A stretch of 64,000 nt of DNA from Paraburkholderia guartelaensis (GTDB lineage Bacteria > Pseudomonadota > Gammaproteobacteria > Burkholderiales > Burkholderiaceae), in NCBI RefSeq assembly GCF_004353905.1, contig NZ_SMOD01000026.1, positions 65,487 through 129,486 of the forward strand, in the 5' to 3' direction. The notes beneath the pieces were generated by a model that searched no databases, had not been told where the DNA came from, and was given only the letters and a program-made list of their open reading frames with translations. The position numbers were made by a program, and so were the translations under genes. Every line of letters starts with the position of its first letter. The first letter of the stretch is position 1. Of the stretch, positions 29,505 to 38,782 are shown piece by piece.

Positions 29505-30376
29505 TTCACTGTCTCCGTCCAGCCGAGCGCGCGCGTCGTCCCACCCGCAGCGACGACGACCCGCGCCGGCCCGATTTCCAGCACGCGAGCATCGCCGATC
29601 GACTCGCCCGCCTGCGCGGTCACGACGCCCGTGGGCGTTTCCACTAGCGCGACGATGCGCTGCCGATCCTGGAGGATGCCGGCAAGGCGCCACCCGGCTT
29701 CCGCGCTCCCGGCGGAAGCCGCGTGAGTGAAGGGATCGCGAGACTCTGCTGAGGCTGACGCCACCGCCAGCGGCACAGCGGGAAGCGCATCGTACGCATG
29801 CAGCGTTGCCGAGACTGACGAACCGGTTCCCATCCGCCGGATTGCAAGCTCGGATGCCACCGTCAGCGCCGGCTCGCGCGCCAGCCCTTCGAGCAATCCG
29901 CGCAATTGCGCGAAGTTGCCTTGTGCGGTGAGCTTGATCGAGCGGAACGCCTCGGCTTGCGCGCCGCCCGCGGCGCCCGGCTCCAGCGCACGCAGCACGA
30001 GGCCCGATTGCGCGGCGAGTTGCGAGATGCGGTGAATGTCGTCGGCGGAATTGCCAGCACGCAGCGCACGCGAAGGCGTTCGCGCTGCAGCCTCGCGCAG
30101 CGCGGGCAGGCGCTCCAGTGCTTGCCGGGCGTCGCTGTTGCGCTTTTGAGCGGCTTCCAGCGCAGCGCGTGCTGCATGCACATCAAGCGGATCCCCGACG
30201 ATACAGGCGCCGCTTGCGCCGGCGAAAGCCAGCACGGCAATCGTCGACGCGACAGCCCGGCGGCGACGCGTGCTCCACGCGTGAAGCGGCGGCCATCCGC
30301 GCAATGCGATGCTCGCGCCTGACCGAGCCGAAACGAGCGTCCGCTCGTGTCCAACGTGCGCTGGCATCGTGCTCAT
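29501..30376 (-). CDS. PilO-PilP fusion protein
   Basis: 291 aa. Residues 1-40 are cytoplasmic, about 42-62 a membrane helix, then a heptad-like segment and a PilO-like domain (I-S-Q-L-A-A-Q-S-G-L, G-N-F-A-Q-L-R-G-L-L-E-G-L-A) to about 205. After R-D-P-F a PilP-like beta domain follows (L-A-G-I-L-Q-D, V-A-L-V-E-T-P-T-G-V, L-E-I-G-P-A-R-V-V-V). PilO and PilP are normally separate; PilP is usually a lipoprotein. Here one chain, four bases overlapping pilN and pilQ, appears to supply both, linking the inner-membrane alignment complex to the secretin. The fusion call is by pattern, not by alignment. Confidence 0.7.
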   Translation of the reverse strand: MSTMPAHVGHERTLVSARSGASIALRGWPPLHAWSTRRRRAVASTIAVLAFAGASGACIVGDPLDVHAARAALEAAQKRNSDARQALERLPALREAAARTPSRALRAGNSADDIHRISQLAAQSGLVLRALEPGAAGGAQAEAFRSIKLTAQGNFAQLRGLLEGLAREPALTVASELAIRRMGTGSSVSATLHAYDALPAVPLAVASASAESRDPFTHAASAGSAEAGWRLAGILQDRQRIVALVETPTGVVTAQAGESIGDARVLEIGPARVVVAAGGTTRALGWTETVK

Positions 30377-31062
30377 GTCGCCTCCTTCGCGGCGGCGCCG
30401 CTCGACGCTCGCGACGCCTCGCGCGCTCGCGGTGCGCCGGCCCGCGGCACTTTGCTCGCGCCTTGCCAGATGAGATGAGCCGCCACGCGAATCGGTTCGC
30501 CGTCTGAGGCACGCTCGCGTGCAGCGCTGGCCGGCGCGGCGCGCCTGAGTTCGGGCACACTCACGGCCTCGACATCGGGCAGCGCGCGCAGCCGTCCGAG
30601 CCAGGCCGCTGCCGCCGCTTCGTCCGCCGCGCTCGCCTGCAGATCGGTTTCATCGGCGGACTGCGTGAGCTGCTGCAAGCCGACGCCCGGCGGAACGCCG
30701 CTCGCCAACGCGTCTGCGAGGGCGAAAAAGCGCGCCGTCGCCCGCGCGTGCTGTCGCGCGAGTCGATCGCCGACGCGGCGCGCTTCGCTCTCCCGCGTGA
30801 GGCGCTCCGCCTCGGCGAGCGGTGCGCGCCACTGCGCCAGCGGCCGTTCCAGCGCTTCGCGCCGAGCCTCGAGCGCGCTGCATTCGACGTGCTGCCAAAG
30901 CACGACACCAAGCGCACAGAAGCACCCGCCAAGCACCGCGGCGCCCCATTCAAGCAGACGCCAGCAGCGCCGCCTGCGGATCTCGCGCCGCCGCCACGGC
31001 AGCAGATTGAATCCGCCGACAGCCCGGCGCGGAAACACCCGCACGGCGCGCGCGAGCGTCAT
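30373..31062 (-). CDS. pilN: PilN-like inner-membrane pilus assembly protein
   Basis: 229 aa. The cytoplasmic N-terminus carries G-F-N-L-L-P-W-R-R-R-E, the PilN motif that docks into PilM, then one membrane helix (about residues 38-60) and a periplasmic coiled segment. The chosen ATG overlaps the pilM stop (ATGA), and the open frame further upstream lies inside pilM. PilN and PilO form the inner-membrane dimer of the type IV pilus alignment complex. Confidence 0.85.
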   Translation of the reverse strand: MTLARAVRVFPRRAVGGFNLLPWRRREIRRRRCWRLLEWGAAVLGGCFCALGVVLWQHVECSALEARREALERPLAQWRAPLAEAERLTRESEARRVGDRLARQHARATARFFALADALASGVPPGVGLQQLTQSADETDLQASAADEAAAAAWLGRLRALPDVEAVSVPELRRAAPASAARERASDGEPIRVAAHLIWQGASKVPRAGAPRAREASRASSGAAAKEAT

Positions 31063-32039
31063 TCCGCCACCCCGCGCAGCGCAAGTCCGAACGCCACCGC
31101 GCACGCCGGATCATGCAAAAGCGTCGGCGTGAGCGGCCATTCGATGTCGGCCAGCGGTCCACATTCGAAGGGCAGCACTGGTGCGCCCAGTGCGTCGCCG
31201 ATATCGGCCAGCGTGAAGTTCACGCCGCGCAGCATGGCAAGCTCGCCCGAGACCTGCACGCAGCCGGCCTGCTCGCCGTCGACGAGGTCGCGCAGCGCCT
31301 CCACGAGATCGGCATGTTCGAGCGCGGGAAAGCGCGTGTGCCGGATGACCGCGTCGTCGACGAGCAACCAGCCGTATACGCCCTCCGGCCCGACCCAGAT
31401 CGCCACCCAGGGTTCGTGCGGCGGCAGCTCGTACACCGCCGCGTGCCGCATGGCGCGTAACGCGGCGTGCGCCTCGTTGTCCACAGCGCACAGCGTGATG
31501 CCTGCCATTGCCGCGCATTCGATGCGCGCTTCGAGGTGCTGCCGCGCCGTCGCCGCGATCGTCACCTGCGCTTCGTGGCTGCGTGGCGTGGCCGGCAGCA
31601 CGTCCCAGTCGACCGCAAGCTCGCCGCGCTCCACACCCGCGACGCGCTCCGCCTCCGCCAGCACGAGCGGCTCGAGCGCCGCGTGAATACCCGATTCGTC
31701 CGTTGCGCCCGCGGGCGCCAGACGCGCAAGCGGCACGGTCGCGACGAGCGTCGCGCTCGTGGGCAGCGCCATTGCACAACGCAGCGACGCCGCGGCGCTG
31801 GCGCGCGGCAGCTCGCCAAACACGCTGCGAAGCGCGGCGACGATGGCCGCCCGGTCGACGATCTCCGCGCCTGCGAGCGCCTCGCGCGCGAGCGGCGCGG
31901 CCGCCAGCCATTCGAGGCGGACCGGCCCCGCCCCGACAATGCGCCGGCTTAACACCGCGAGCGTGACCCCGCGCGCACTTAAATCCACACCCGCGGCAAA
32001 GCGGCGTGCGCCCAACAACAGCGGATTCCCGAAACCCAT
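31059..32039 (-). CDS. pilM: PilM-like cytoplasmic pilus assembly ATPase-fold protein
   Basis: 326 aa, actin-like fold: A-A-G-V-D-L-S-A-R-G-V-T-L-A-V near the N-terminus is phosphate loop 1, and a C-terminal A-C-A-V-A-F-G-L-A-L closes the domain. PilM binds the PilN N-terminus on the cytoplasmic face. The ATG follows GGGAGGGATGCG. First gene of pilM-N-O/P-Q, followed by aroK-aroB, as in the gammaproteobacterial hofMNOPQ-aroKB order. Divergent from the class A PBP. The shared 276-bp spacer (32040-32315) holds no other gene. Confidence 0.85.
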   Translation of the reverse strand: MGFGNPLLLGARRFAAGVDLSARGVTLAVLSRRIVGAGPVRLEWLAAAPLAREALAGAEIVDRAAIVAALRSVFGELPRASAAASLRCAMALPTSATLVATVPLARLAPAGATDESGIHAALEPLVLAEAERVAGVERGELAVDWDVLPATPRSHEAQVTIAATARQHLEARIECAAMAGITLCAVDNEAHAALRAMRHAAVYELPPHEPWVAIWVGPEGVYGWLLVDDAVIRHTRFPALEHADLVEALRDLVDGEQAGCVQVSGELAMLRGVNFTLADIGDALGAPVLPFECGPLADIEWPLTPTLLHDPACAVAFGLALRGVAE

Positions 32040-32282
32040 CGCATCCCTCCCGTAAGTCCACGCGCCGCAAACCGTTCGCAGCGCCACGATGGGGAAATTG
32101 TGCGAACCGGGGCGGCGCGCGAATATTCGGCCGAACTGCCAACGGTCGGTGCAAGCGCTATCCACGCGCGAAGGGCGCGTCTACAGTGCGAATATCAACA
32201 GAAGCGTCGACAAAAACAGCGGGTTGCGTGCTCGCCCCTGCCGCCAATGTAAGCATCTCGAAAGCCCGCGAGCGAGCGGCGG

Positions 32283-32290
32283 CTATAATC
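32283..32290 (+). promoter_or_regulatory. Likely -10 element of the class A PBP gene
   Basis: Perfect TATAAT with GGC before it, about 26 bp before the start codon, so the leader would be short (about 20 nt). No good -35 lies 17 bp upstream, so activator dependence or an extended -10 is possible. Confidence 0.45.
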
Positions 32291-32315
32291 GCGGGACTGT
32301 TTTTCTGGTGTTCGT

Positions 32316-34751
32316 ATGCAAGATCAGCTTCCTTCGTCCGTCCCGCCTTCCACGCCGCCCGAGCCGCCCCGGCGGCGCAAGCGCCCGTGGTGGGCCACGC
32401 TGCTGATCGCCTTTTTCGGCCTCATCTTCGCCGGCGTGGTGTGTGTGGCGCTGGTGCTCGGCTACGCGCTCGTCGTGGCGACGCCCAACCTGCCGTCGCT
32501 TGAGGCGCTCACCGACTATCGCCCGAAGGTGCCGCTGCGTATCTATACGCGCGACCACGTGCTGATCGGCGAGTTCGGCGAGGAGCGGCGCGACATCGTC
32601 CATTTCAAGGACGTGCCCGACAACCTGAAGAAGGCGATTCTCGCCATCGAAGACGCGCGCTTCTACGATCACGGTGGCGTCGATCTCGCCGGCATCGCGC
32701 GCGCGGGTTTCGTCGCGCTCACCAATGGCCACGCCACCCAGGGTGCCAGCACCATCACCATGCAGGTGGCGCGCAACTTTTTCCTTTCGAGCGAAAAGAC
32801 CTACACGCGCAAGATTTACGAGATGCTGCTCGCCTACAAGATCGAGTCGAAGCTCTCGAAGGATCAGATTCTCGAGGTGTACATGAATCAGATCTATCTG
32901 GGCCAGCGCGCGTATGGCTTCGCGAGCGCCGCGCGCGTGTACTTCGGCAAGGATCTGAAAGACCTCACGCTCGCCGAGTGCGCAATGCTGGCCGGGCTGC
33001 CCAAGGCGCCGTCGGCCTACAACCCGGTCGTCAATCCGAAGCGAGCGAAGGTGCGCCAGGAGTACATTCTCCAGCGCATGCTCGAGCTGCACTACATCAC
33101 CCAGCAGCAATACGACGAGGCCGCGGCGCAACCGCTCGTCGTCAAGAGCGCGGGCAAGGAATTCAGCGTCCACGCCGAGTACGTCGCGGAAATGGTGCGT
33201 CAGATGATGTACGCGCAGTACCACGAGGAGGCGTATACGCGCGGACTGAACGTCGTCACCACCATCGACTCCGCCGATCAGGACGTCGCCTATCGCGCGC
33301 TGCGCAAGGGGCTGATGGACTACGAGCGCCGCCACGGCTATCGCGGGCCCGAGGCGTTCATCGACCTGCCGACCGACAACGACGAACGCGAGCAGGCCAT
33401 CGACGACGCGCTCGTCGAGCACCCCGACAACGGCGAACTCGTGGCGGCGGTCGTGACGGCGGCAAGCCCGAAGGAAGTGCGGGTCACGTTCATGGACGGC
33501 AACACCACGAGCATCACCGGCGACGGGCTGCGCTTCGCGCAGTTCGCGCTCTCCGCGCGCGCGCAGCCGTCGCAGAAAATCCGGCCGGGCGCAATCATCC
33601 GGCTGGCGCGCAACAACGCAGGCGACTGGTCAATCACGCAGCTGCCGCAAATCGAAGGCGCGTTCATCTCGATCGTGCCGCAGGACGGCGCGATCCGCGC
33701 GCTCGTGGGTGGCTTCGACTTCAACAAGAACAAGTTCAACCACGTCACCCAGGCGTGGCGTCAGCCGGGTTCGAGCTTCAAGCCGTTCATCTACTCGGCG
33801 TCGCTCGACAAGGGGCTCGGGCCGGCGACCGTCATCAACGACGCGCCGCTCTTCTTCAGCGCCGCCGAAACGGGCGGCCAGCCGTGGGAGCCGAAGAACT
33901 ACGGCGGCGGCTTCGACGGCCCGATGAGCATGCGTACGGCGCTCATGAAGTCGAAGAACCTCGTGTCGATCCGTATCCTCAATCACATCGGCACGAAGTA
34001 CGCGCAGCAGTACATCACGCACTTCGGCTTCGACGCCGACCGGCATCCCGCCTACCTGCCGATGGCGCTCGGCGCGGGTCTCGTCACGCCCCTGCAGATG
34101 GCGGCCGGCTACTCGGTGTTCGCCAACGGCGGGTATCGCGTGAATCCGTACCTGATCGCCGAGGTCACCGACCAGCGCGGCATGGTGGTCGCCCAGGCGC
34201 AGCCGCTCGTGGCCGAGCAGAACGCGCCGCGCGCCATCGACCCGCGCAACGCGTACATCATGAACAGCCTCTTGCAGAGCGTCGCGCAGCGCGGCACGGG
34301 CGCGAAGTCGAACGTCCTCAAGCGCACCGACCTGGGCGGCAAGACCGGCACGACCAACGACTCGCGCGACGCCTGGTTCGCGGGCTATCAGCACACGCTG
34401 GCCGCAATCGCCTGGATCGGCTATGACAATCCGCGCAGCCTCGGCGACAAGGAGACGGGCGGCGGTCTCGCGCTGCCGGTCTGGATCGACTACATGCAGA
34501 AGGCGCTCAGCGGCGTGCCCGAGTACAAGATGGCGATGCCGGACGGCATCGTCACGCTCGGCGACGAGCTCTACTACGCCGACGCCACGCCGGGCCACGG
34601 CTTCGTCTCGACGGTGGGCATCAGTCAGGCGGCGCTCGAAGCGTCGGCTAGCGGCGCGTCGGGCGCGGACGACGCGGGCGCCGCGCCCACGCCGGAGCAC
34701 GTAAATGCGAAAGAGAAGGAAGACATCATGAATCTGTTCCGGGGGCACTGA
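32316..34751 (+). CDS. mrcA: Class A penicillin-binding protein 1A
   Basis: 811 aa bifunctional PBP. Order: proline-rich cytoplasmic tail, one membrane helix (about residues 25-48), GT51 glycosyltransferase with catalytic Glu in A-I-E-D-A-R-F-Y-D-H-G-G and the G-A-S-T-I-T-M-Q block, an OB-like insert, then transpeptidase with G-S-S-F-K-P-F (SxxK), S-K-N and G-K-T-G-T-T-N-D. It polymerises and cross-links peptidoglycan. Divergence from pilMNOQ-aroKB is the same as mrcA with hofMNOPQ in enterobacteria. The C-terminal Ala/Gly tail is low complexity. Confidence 0.96.
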   Translation: MQDQLPSSVPPSTPPEPPRRRKRPWWATLLIAFFGLIFAGVVCVALVLGYALVVATPNLPSLEALTDYRPKVPLRIYTRDHVLIGEFGEERRDIVHFKDVPDNLKKAILAIEDARFYDHGGVDLAGIARAGFVALTNGHATQGASTITMQVARNFFLSSEKTYTRKIYEMLLAYKIESKLSKDQILEVYMNQIYLGQRAYGFASAARVYFGKDLKDLTLAECAMLAGLPKAPSAYNPVVNPKRAKVRQEYILQRMLELHYITQQQYDEAAAQPLVVKSAGKEFSVHAEYVAEMVRQMMYAQYHEEAYTRGLNVVTTIDSADQDVAYRALRKGLMDYERRHGYRGPEAFIDLPTDNDEREQAIDDALVEHPDNGELVAAVVTAASPKEVRVTFMDGNTTSITGDGLRFAQFALSARAQPSQKIRPGAIIRLARNNAGDWSITQLPQIEGAFISIVPQDGAIRALVGGFDFNKNKFNHVTQAWRQPGSSFKPFIYSASLDKGLGPATVINDAPLFFSAAETGGQPWEPKNYGGGFDGPMSMRTALMKSKNLVSIRILNHIGTKYAQQYITHFGFDADRHPAYLPMALGAGLVTPLQMAAGYSVFANGGYRVNPYLIAEVTDQRGMVVAQAQPLVAEQNAPRAIDPRNAYIMNSLLQSVAQRGTGAKSNVLKRTDLGGKTGTTNDSRDAWFAGYQHTLAAIAWIGYDNPRSLGDKETGGGLALPVWIDYMQKALSGVPEYKMAMPDGIVTLGDELYYADATPGHGFVSTVGISQAALEASASGASGADDAGAAPTPEHVNAKEKEDIMNLFRGH

Positions 34752-34774
34752 GGCTCGCCGCGGCAGTGGCAATG

Positions 34775-34814
34775 AAAAACGGGCGCCAGTTTTCCAACTG
34801 GCGCCCGTTCCTTT
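34775..34814. terminator. Bidirectional terminator between mrcA and cyaY
   Basis: Stem ACGGGCGCCAGTT/AACTGGCGCCCGT (34779-34808) with a four-base loop, T-rich on the plus side (TTCCTTTT) and five T on the minus side. It separates the convergent mrcA and cyaY. Confidence 0.9.
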
Positions 34815-34835
34815 TGCGAACTCAAGCTTGCGCAG

Positions 34836-35153
34836 TTACGGCTCGAACCGCACCGGCTCGCCCGCCTGCTCCGTTGCATAGGCCGTGAGCGCCGAGAAGA
34901 ACTCAGTGCCCGTGCGCGTGTCGCGCCATTCGCCGTCGATGAAGCGATAGTGGAATCCGCCAGCTTTCGCCGCGATCCAGATTTCGCGCATCGGCGGCTG
35001 CAAATTCACGATGATCTTCGTGCGATTCTCGAATTCGAGCGTCAGAACGTTGCCGCTGCGCTCCAGTTCGATGTCCGCTTCGGCCTCGTCTACAGCGCGC
35101 TCCACGGCCGCCAGCACGGCCTCCGCGCGGCTCAGGTAGTCATTGTCTGGCAT
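34836..35153 (-). CDS. cyaY: Iron-sulfur assembly protein CyaY (frataxin)
   Basis: 105 aa frataxin. The acidic first helix (E-A-E-A-D-I-E-L-E) and the sheet with P-P-M-R-E-I-W-I-A-A-K-A-G-G-F-H-Y are family hallmarks. CyaY binds iron and tunes IscS activity in Fe-S cluster assembly. The ATG at 35153 follows GGTGGAGTTTAGC; a start four codons upstream lacks this spacing. Divergent from lptM with only 35 bp between starts, so the promoters must overlap or lie inside the genes. Confidence 0.95.
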   Translation of the reverse strand: MPDNDYLSRAEAVLAAVERAVDEAEADIELERSGNVLTLEFENRTKIIVNLQPPMREIWIAAKAGGFHYRFIDGEWRDTRTGTEFFSALTAYATEQAGEPVRFEP

Positions 35154-35188
35154 GCTAAACTCCACCGGTTATTCATTCAGGGACAATT

Positions 35189-35548
35189 ATGCGTGTCATT
35201 TCCTGGACGCGCGCAGCGGCCCCCAGCGCATGGACGCCCCGCGCGATTCTAGCGGCTTTTGCGCTCAGCGCCGTCGCGCTCGCAGGCTGCGGCCAGCGTG
35301 GCGCGCTCTACATGCCCACCGTGCCGCCGCTTCCGCCCAAGCCCAATTTCGAAACCGCGCAGCCGGAAACCGGCGCGACGCCTGCAAGCGCGCCCGCGAG
35401 TGCTCCCGAGTCGGCTTCGGCACCGGTCGGCATGATTCCGGACACCTCCGGCACGCCGCTCTCGTTGTCCCCGGACACCGACCTCAGCACCACACCCGCG
35501 ACCACCGGCAGCCCGCAACCGGCTTCCGACGCCACGCCAACCCAGTAA
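35189..35548 (+). CDS. lptM: LptM-like small outer-membrane lipoprotein
   Basis: 119 aa. The signal peptide ends in the lipobox L-A-G-C, followed by G-Q-R-G-A-L-Y-M-P, the conserved mature N-terminus of LptM (YifL), which in E. coli assists disulfide maturation of the LPS translocon LptD. The remaining roughly 80 residues are a Pro/Ser/Ala/Thr tail, so the protein is longer than E. coli LptM. Position between cyaY and lysA matches the cyaY-lptM-dapF neighbourhood of E. coli. Confidence 0.85.
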   Translation: MRVISWTRAAAPSAWTPRAILAAFALSAVALAGCGQRGALYMPTVPPLPPKPNFETAQPETGATPASAPASAPESASAPVGMIPDTSGTPLSLSPDTDLSTTPATTGSPQPASDATPTQ

Positions 35549-35557
35549 AACGCTCGC

Positions 35558-36829
35558 ATGACCCAGTCCGCTTTTCACCGCGATAACGGCACGCTCTTCG
35601 TAGAAGGCGTCTCGGCCGCAGATCTCGCCGCACAGTACGGCACGCCGCTCTATGTGTATTCGCGCGCGGCGCTCACCGCCGCATGGCACGCCTACGCGGA
35701 CGCCTGTGCCGGCCGCCGCGCCAAGGTGCACGTCGCGGTCAAGGCGAACAGCAACCTCGCCGTGCTCAACGTGTTCGCGCGCGAAGGCGCGGGCTTCGAC
35801 ATCGTTTCGGCAGGCGAGCTCGCCCGCGTGCTCGCGGCAGGCGGTAAAGCGCAGGACGTGGTGTTCTCGGGCGTCGGCAAGACCGCCGGCGAAATGCGCG
35901 AGGCGCTCGAAGCGGGCGTGAAGTGCTTCAACGTCGAATCGATTCCCGAACTCGACCGCCTCAACGAGGTGGCGGGCAAGCTCGGCAAGAAGGCGCCGGT
36001 TTCGCTGCGCGTGAATCCGGACGTCGATCCGAAAACGCATCCGTACATTTCCACCGGCCTGAAGGCGAACAAGTTCGGCGTGGCATTCGACGAAGCGCGC
36101 GCGACCTATCGCGCGGCCGCGGCCATGGCGCACCTGGACGTCGTCGGCATCGACTGCCACATCGGCTCGCAGATCACCGAAATCGCGCCGTATCTCGACG
36201 CCATCGACAAGCTGCTCGAACTCGTCGACCAGATCGAAGCCGACGGCGTGAGCATCCGTCACATCGACGTGGGCGGCGGCCTCGGCATCACCTACGACGA
36301 CGAAACGCCGCCCGATATCGGCGAGTTCGTGCGTACGGTGCTCGACCGCATCGAGGCGTATGGTGCGAAAACGGGCAAGGCGCGCGAGGTCTACTTCGAG
36401 CCGGGCCGCTCGCTCGTAGGCAATGCGGGCATCCTGCTCACCACGGTCGAGTTCCTGAAGCCGGGCTCGGAAAAGAACTTCGCGATTGTCGACGCCGCGA
36501 TGAACGACCTCGCCCGTCCCGCCATGTACGACGCGTATCACGCGATGGAGCCGGTCGTTGCGCGCCAGTCTGCGCCGCAGACCTACGACGTGGTCGGCCC
36601 CGTGTGCGAAAGCGGCGACTGGCTGGGCCGCGCACGCTCGCTCGCGATCGAACCGGGCGACGTGCTCGCAATCCGCTCCGCGGGCGCATACGGCTTCGTG
36701 ATGAGCTCGAACTACAACACGCGTGCGCGCGCCGCCGAGGTGATGGTCGACGGCAAGCGTGTGCATCTCGCGCGCGAGCGCGAAAACGTCGCGCAGTTGT
36801 TCGCGAGCGAGCGCGTGCTGCCGGACTGA
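35558..36829 (+). CDS. lysA: Diaminopimelate decarboxylase
   Basis: 423 aa group IV PLP decarboxylase. The PLP lysine is in V-A-V-K-A-N-S-N, phosphate is bound by H-I-D-V-G-G-G-L-G-I, E-P-G-R-S-L-V carries active-site residues and C-E-S-G-D-W-L-G supplies the catalytic Cys across the dimer. It converts meso-DAP to lysine, the last lysine step. It starts nine bases after lptM, in one transcription unit that ends at a clear terminator. Confidence 0.97.
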   Translation: MTQSAFHRDNGTLFVEGVSAADLAAQYGTPLYVYSRAALTAAWHAYADACAGRRAKVHVAVKANSNLAVLNVFAREGAGFDIVSAGELARVLAAGGKAQDVVFSGVGKTAGEMREALEAGVKCFNVESIPELDRLNEVAGKLGKKAPVSLRVNPDVDPKTHPYISTGLKANKFGVAFDEARATYRAAAAMAHLDVVGIDCHIGSQITEIAPYLDAIDKLLELVDQIEADGVSIRHIDVGGGLGITYDDETPPDIGEFVRTVLDRIEAYGAKTGKAREVYFEPGRSLVGNAGILLTTVEFLKPGSEKNFAIVDAAMNDLARPAMYDAYHAMEPVVARQSAPQTYDVVGPVCESGDWLGRARSLAIEPGDVLAIRSAGAYGFVMSSNYNTRARAAEVMVDGKRVHLARERENVAQLFASERVLPD

Positions 36830-36848
36830 GTCTTTCGTCTGCTCATGT

Positions 36849-36878
36849 AAAAAAGCGACGCCAAGGCGTCGCTTTTTA
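36849..36878. terminator. Bidirectional terminator between lysA and msrQ
   Basis: Stem AGCGACGCC/GGCGTCGCT with a two-base spacer and T-tracts on both strands (five on plus, six on minus), between convergent lysA and msrQ. Confidence 0.9.
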
Positions 36879-36902
36879 TTTGCCTGCCTGCGCGCGCTGC
36901 AC

Positions 36903-37610
36903 CTACGCGACGCCCGTACCCGCGCGCGAGGCACGCCAGCGCGCAAGCAGCCACACGGCCACGCGCCAGCCGAGCAGCGCCACCATGATCGCGCCGTAGA
37001 GCTTGGGCAGCACGAGGTCGTGCTTGCCCGCCTTCATCCACCAGAAGTGCAGGATCGCCAGCACGCCGATCGCGTAGACGAGCCGATGCAGCGTCTGCCA
37101 GCGGCGTCCGAGGCGGCGCGCCATCGCGCGCGTGGACGTCACGGCGAGCGGAATCAGCAGCACGAACGCCGCGAAACCCACCGTAATGAACGGCCGCTTG
37201 CCCACGTCCTTGAACATCGCGGCGACGTCGAACCACTTGTCGAACCAGATGTAGGTCGTGAAGTGCAGCGTCGCGTAGAAAAACGCGAAGAGGCCCAGCA
37301 TGCGCCGAAAGCGGACCAGCGTATTCCAGCCCGTGAGTCGTCGCAGCGGCGTGACCGCAAGCGTGATGCAGAGGAACACCAGCGTCCACAGGCCCGTGGA
37401 ACGCGTGATGAACTCGATCGGATTCGCACCGAGCCCGTCCGTGAAGCCGAACAGCACGAGGCGCGCAAGCGGATACAACGCGGCGACGAACACCGCCACC
37501 TTCGCCCACGGCAGCCAGCGCGGGCCGGTCACACTCCCCGCCTTTCGCGCAGGGCGCGCCTGGCCCGCCCCCACGCGCGCGGCGGCCTGCGGTGTCGTCG
37601 TCGATTCCAT
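36903..37610 (-). CDS. msrQ: MsrQ, haem-binding membrane subunit of the periplasmic Met-sulfoxide reductase
   Basis: 235 aa, about six membrane helices, ferric-reductase-like haem protein (YedZ). Conserved pieces are R-R-M-L-G-L-F-A-F-F-Y-A-T-L-H-F and L-H-R-L-V-Y-A-I-G-V-L-A-I-L-H-F-W-W, which hold the haem His residues. MsrQ passes quinol electrons to MsrP. The ATG ending at 37610 is preceded by GGAGCGAGAG; an ATG four codons upstream lacks a good site. It lies 24 bp after msrP. Confidence 0.93.
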   Translation of the reverse strand: MESTTTPQAAARVGAGQARPARKAGSVTGPRWLPWAKVAVFVAALYPLARLVLFGFTDGLGANPIEFITRSTGLWTLVFLCITLAVTPLRRLTGWNTLVRFRRMLGLFAFFYATLHFTTYIWFDKWFDVAAMFKDVGKRPFITVGFAAFVLLIPLAVTSTRAMARRLGRRWQTLHRLVYAIGVLAILHFWWMKAGKHDLVLPKLYGAIMVALLGWRVAVWLLARWRASRAGTGVA

Positions 37611-37634
37611 CTCTCGCTCCATCAAGCTCGTTGC

Positions 37635-38636
37635 TCAGAAGTTCTTGCGCAGATCCATGCCCTGATACATCGACGCGACGAGGTCGCCGTAGCCGTTGTA
37701 CATGAGCGTCTTGCGCTTGGGCTGGAAGAAGCCGTCCTCGCCGATGCGCCGCTCCGTGGCCTGGCTCCAGCGCGGGTGATCGACGTTCGGATTCACGTTC
37801 GAATAAAAGCCGTATTCGTTCGGCGCGTACTTGTTCCAGCTGGTGGGCGGCTGGTTCTCGACGAAGCGGATCTTCACGAGCGACTTCGCGCTCTTGAAGC
37901 CGTACTTCCACGGCACCATCACACGCACGGGCGCGCCGTTCTGGTTCGGCAGCACCTGGCCGTAAAGGCCGACCGTGAGCAGCGTGAGCGGATTCATCGC
38001 TTCATCCATGCGCAGGCCTTCGGAATACGGCCAGTCGAGAATCGGCTCGGCGAGGCCCGGCATTTGCGAGGGGTCGGCGAGCGTGATGAACTGCACGTAG
38101 CGCGCGTTGCCCGTAGGTTGGGCGCGGCGGATCAGTTCGGAAAGCGAAACACCGATCCACGGCACGACGATCGACCAGCCCTCCACGCAGCGATGCCGGT
38201 ACACACGCTCTTCGAGCGGCGCGAGCTTGAGGATCTCGTCGATGTCATAGACCTTCGGGTTCTTCACCTCGCCCTCGACGCTGAGCTTCCACGGACGCGG
38301 CCGCAGCGTATGCGCGTTTTGAGCCGGATCGCCCTTGTCGGTGCCGAACTCGTAGAAGTTGTTATAGGTCGTGATGTCCTTGTAGGGCGTGACCTTGTCG
38401 AGCGCGACGAACTTCGTGTTCGTCTGCGCGGCGAGCTTCTGCGCCTTCGGGTCGCCGGGGGCGTATTCCGCAAACGCCTGCGTTGCACTGAACGGCCCCG
38501 CAATGCCGCCGAGCGCAAGCGCGCCCGCAGCCCGCAGAATGCGCCGACGCTGTTCGTACACCTTTTGCGGCGTGATTTCGCTCGCGGGGATGTCGTCACC
38601 GTTGAGCAAGATCCTGCTGCTCCGCTTGATCCACAT
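37635..38636 (-). CDS. msrP: MsrP, molybdopterin catalytic subunit of the periplasmic Met-sulfoxide reductase
   Basis: 333 aa. The N-terminus has a twin-arginine signal (Q-R-R-R-I-L-R-A-A-G-A-L-A-L-G-G); the sulfite-oxidase-type domain has the Mo-ligand Cys in Y-R-H-R-C-V-E-G-W. MsrP repairs methionine sulfoxide in periplasmic proteins. ATG after AGGAGCAGCGAT; frame upstream of it is open but carries no feature. First gene of msrPQ. Confidence 0.95.
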   Translation of the reverse strand: MWIKRSSRILLNGDDIPASEITPQKVYEQRRRILRAAGALALGGIAGPFSATQAFAEYAPGDPKAQKLAAQTNTKFVALDKVTPYKDITTYNNFYEFGTDKGDPAQNAHTLRPRPWKLSVEGEVKNPKVYDIDEILKLAPLEERVYRHRCVEGWSIVVPWIGVSLSELIRRAQPTGNARYVQFITLADPSQMPGLAEPILDWPYSEGLRMDEAMNPLTLLTVGLYGQVLPNQNGAPVRVMVPWKYGFKSAKSLVKIRFVENQPPTSWNKYAPNEYGFYSNVNPNVDHPRWSQATERRIGEDGFFQPKRKTLMYNGYGDLVASMYQGMDLRKNF

Positions 38637-38782
38637 ATCGCTGCTCCTGCTTCTTGCGTGGCGTGCGCCGCCAGCACATTGATCGTATCTCGACCCGTCC
38701 TGCCGTGCTGTGCACGACGTGGATCGACTGGATGACCTCAAGCGGGCAAACGCGCAATTCGCAGAAAACTTCCCGGCGGACG

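Noticed and set aside
37611..37625. Longer start for msrQ (TTG or first ATG)
   Set aside because: The ATG ending at 37610 has a well-spaced GGAGCGAGAG; the upstream choices have no ribosome site.
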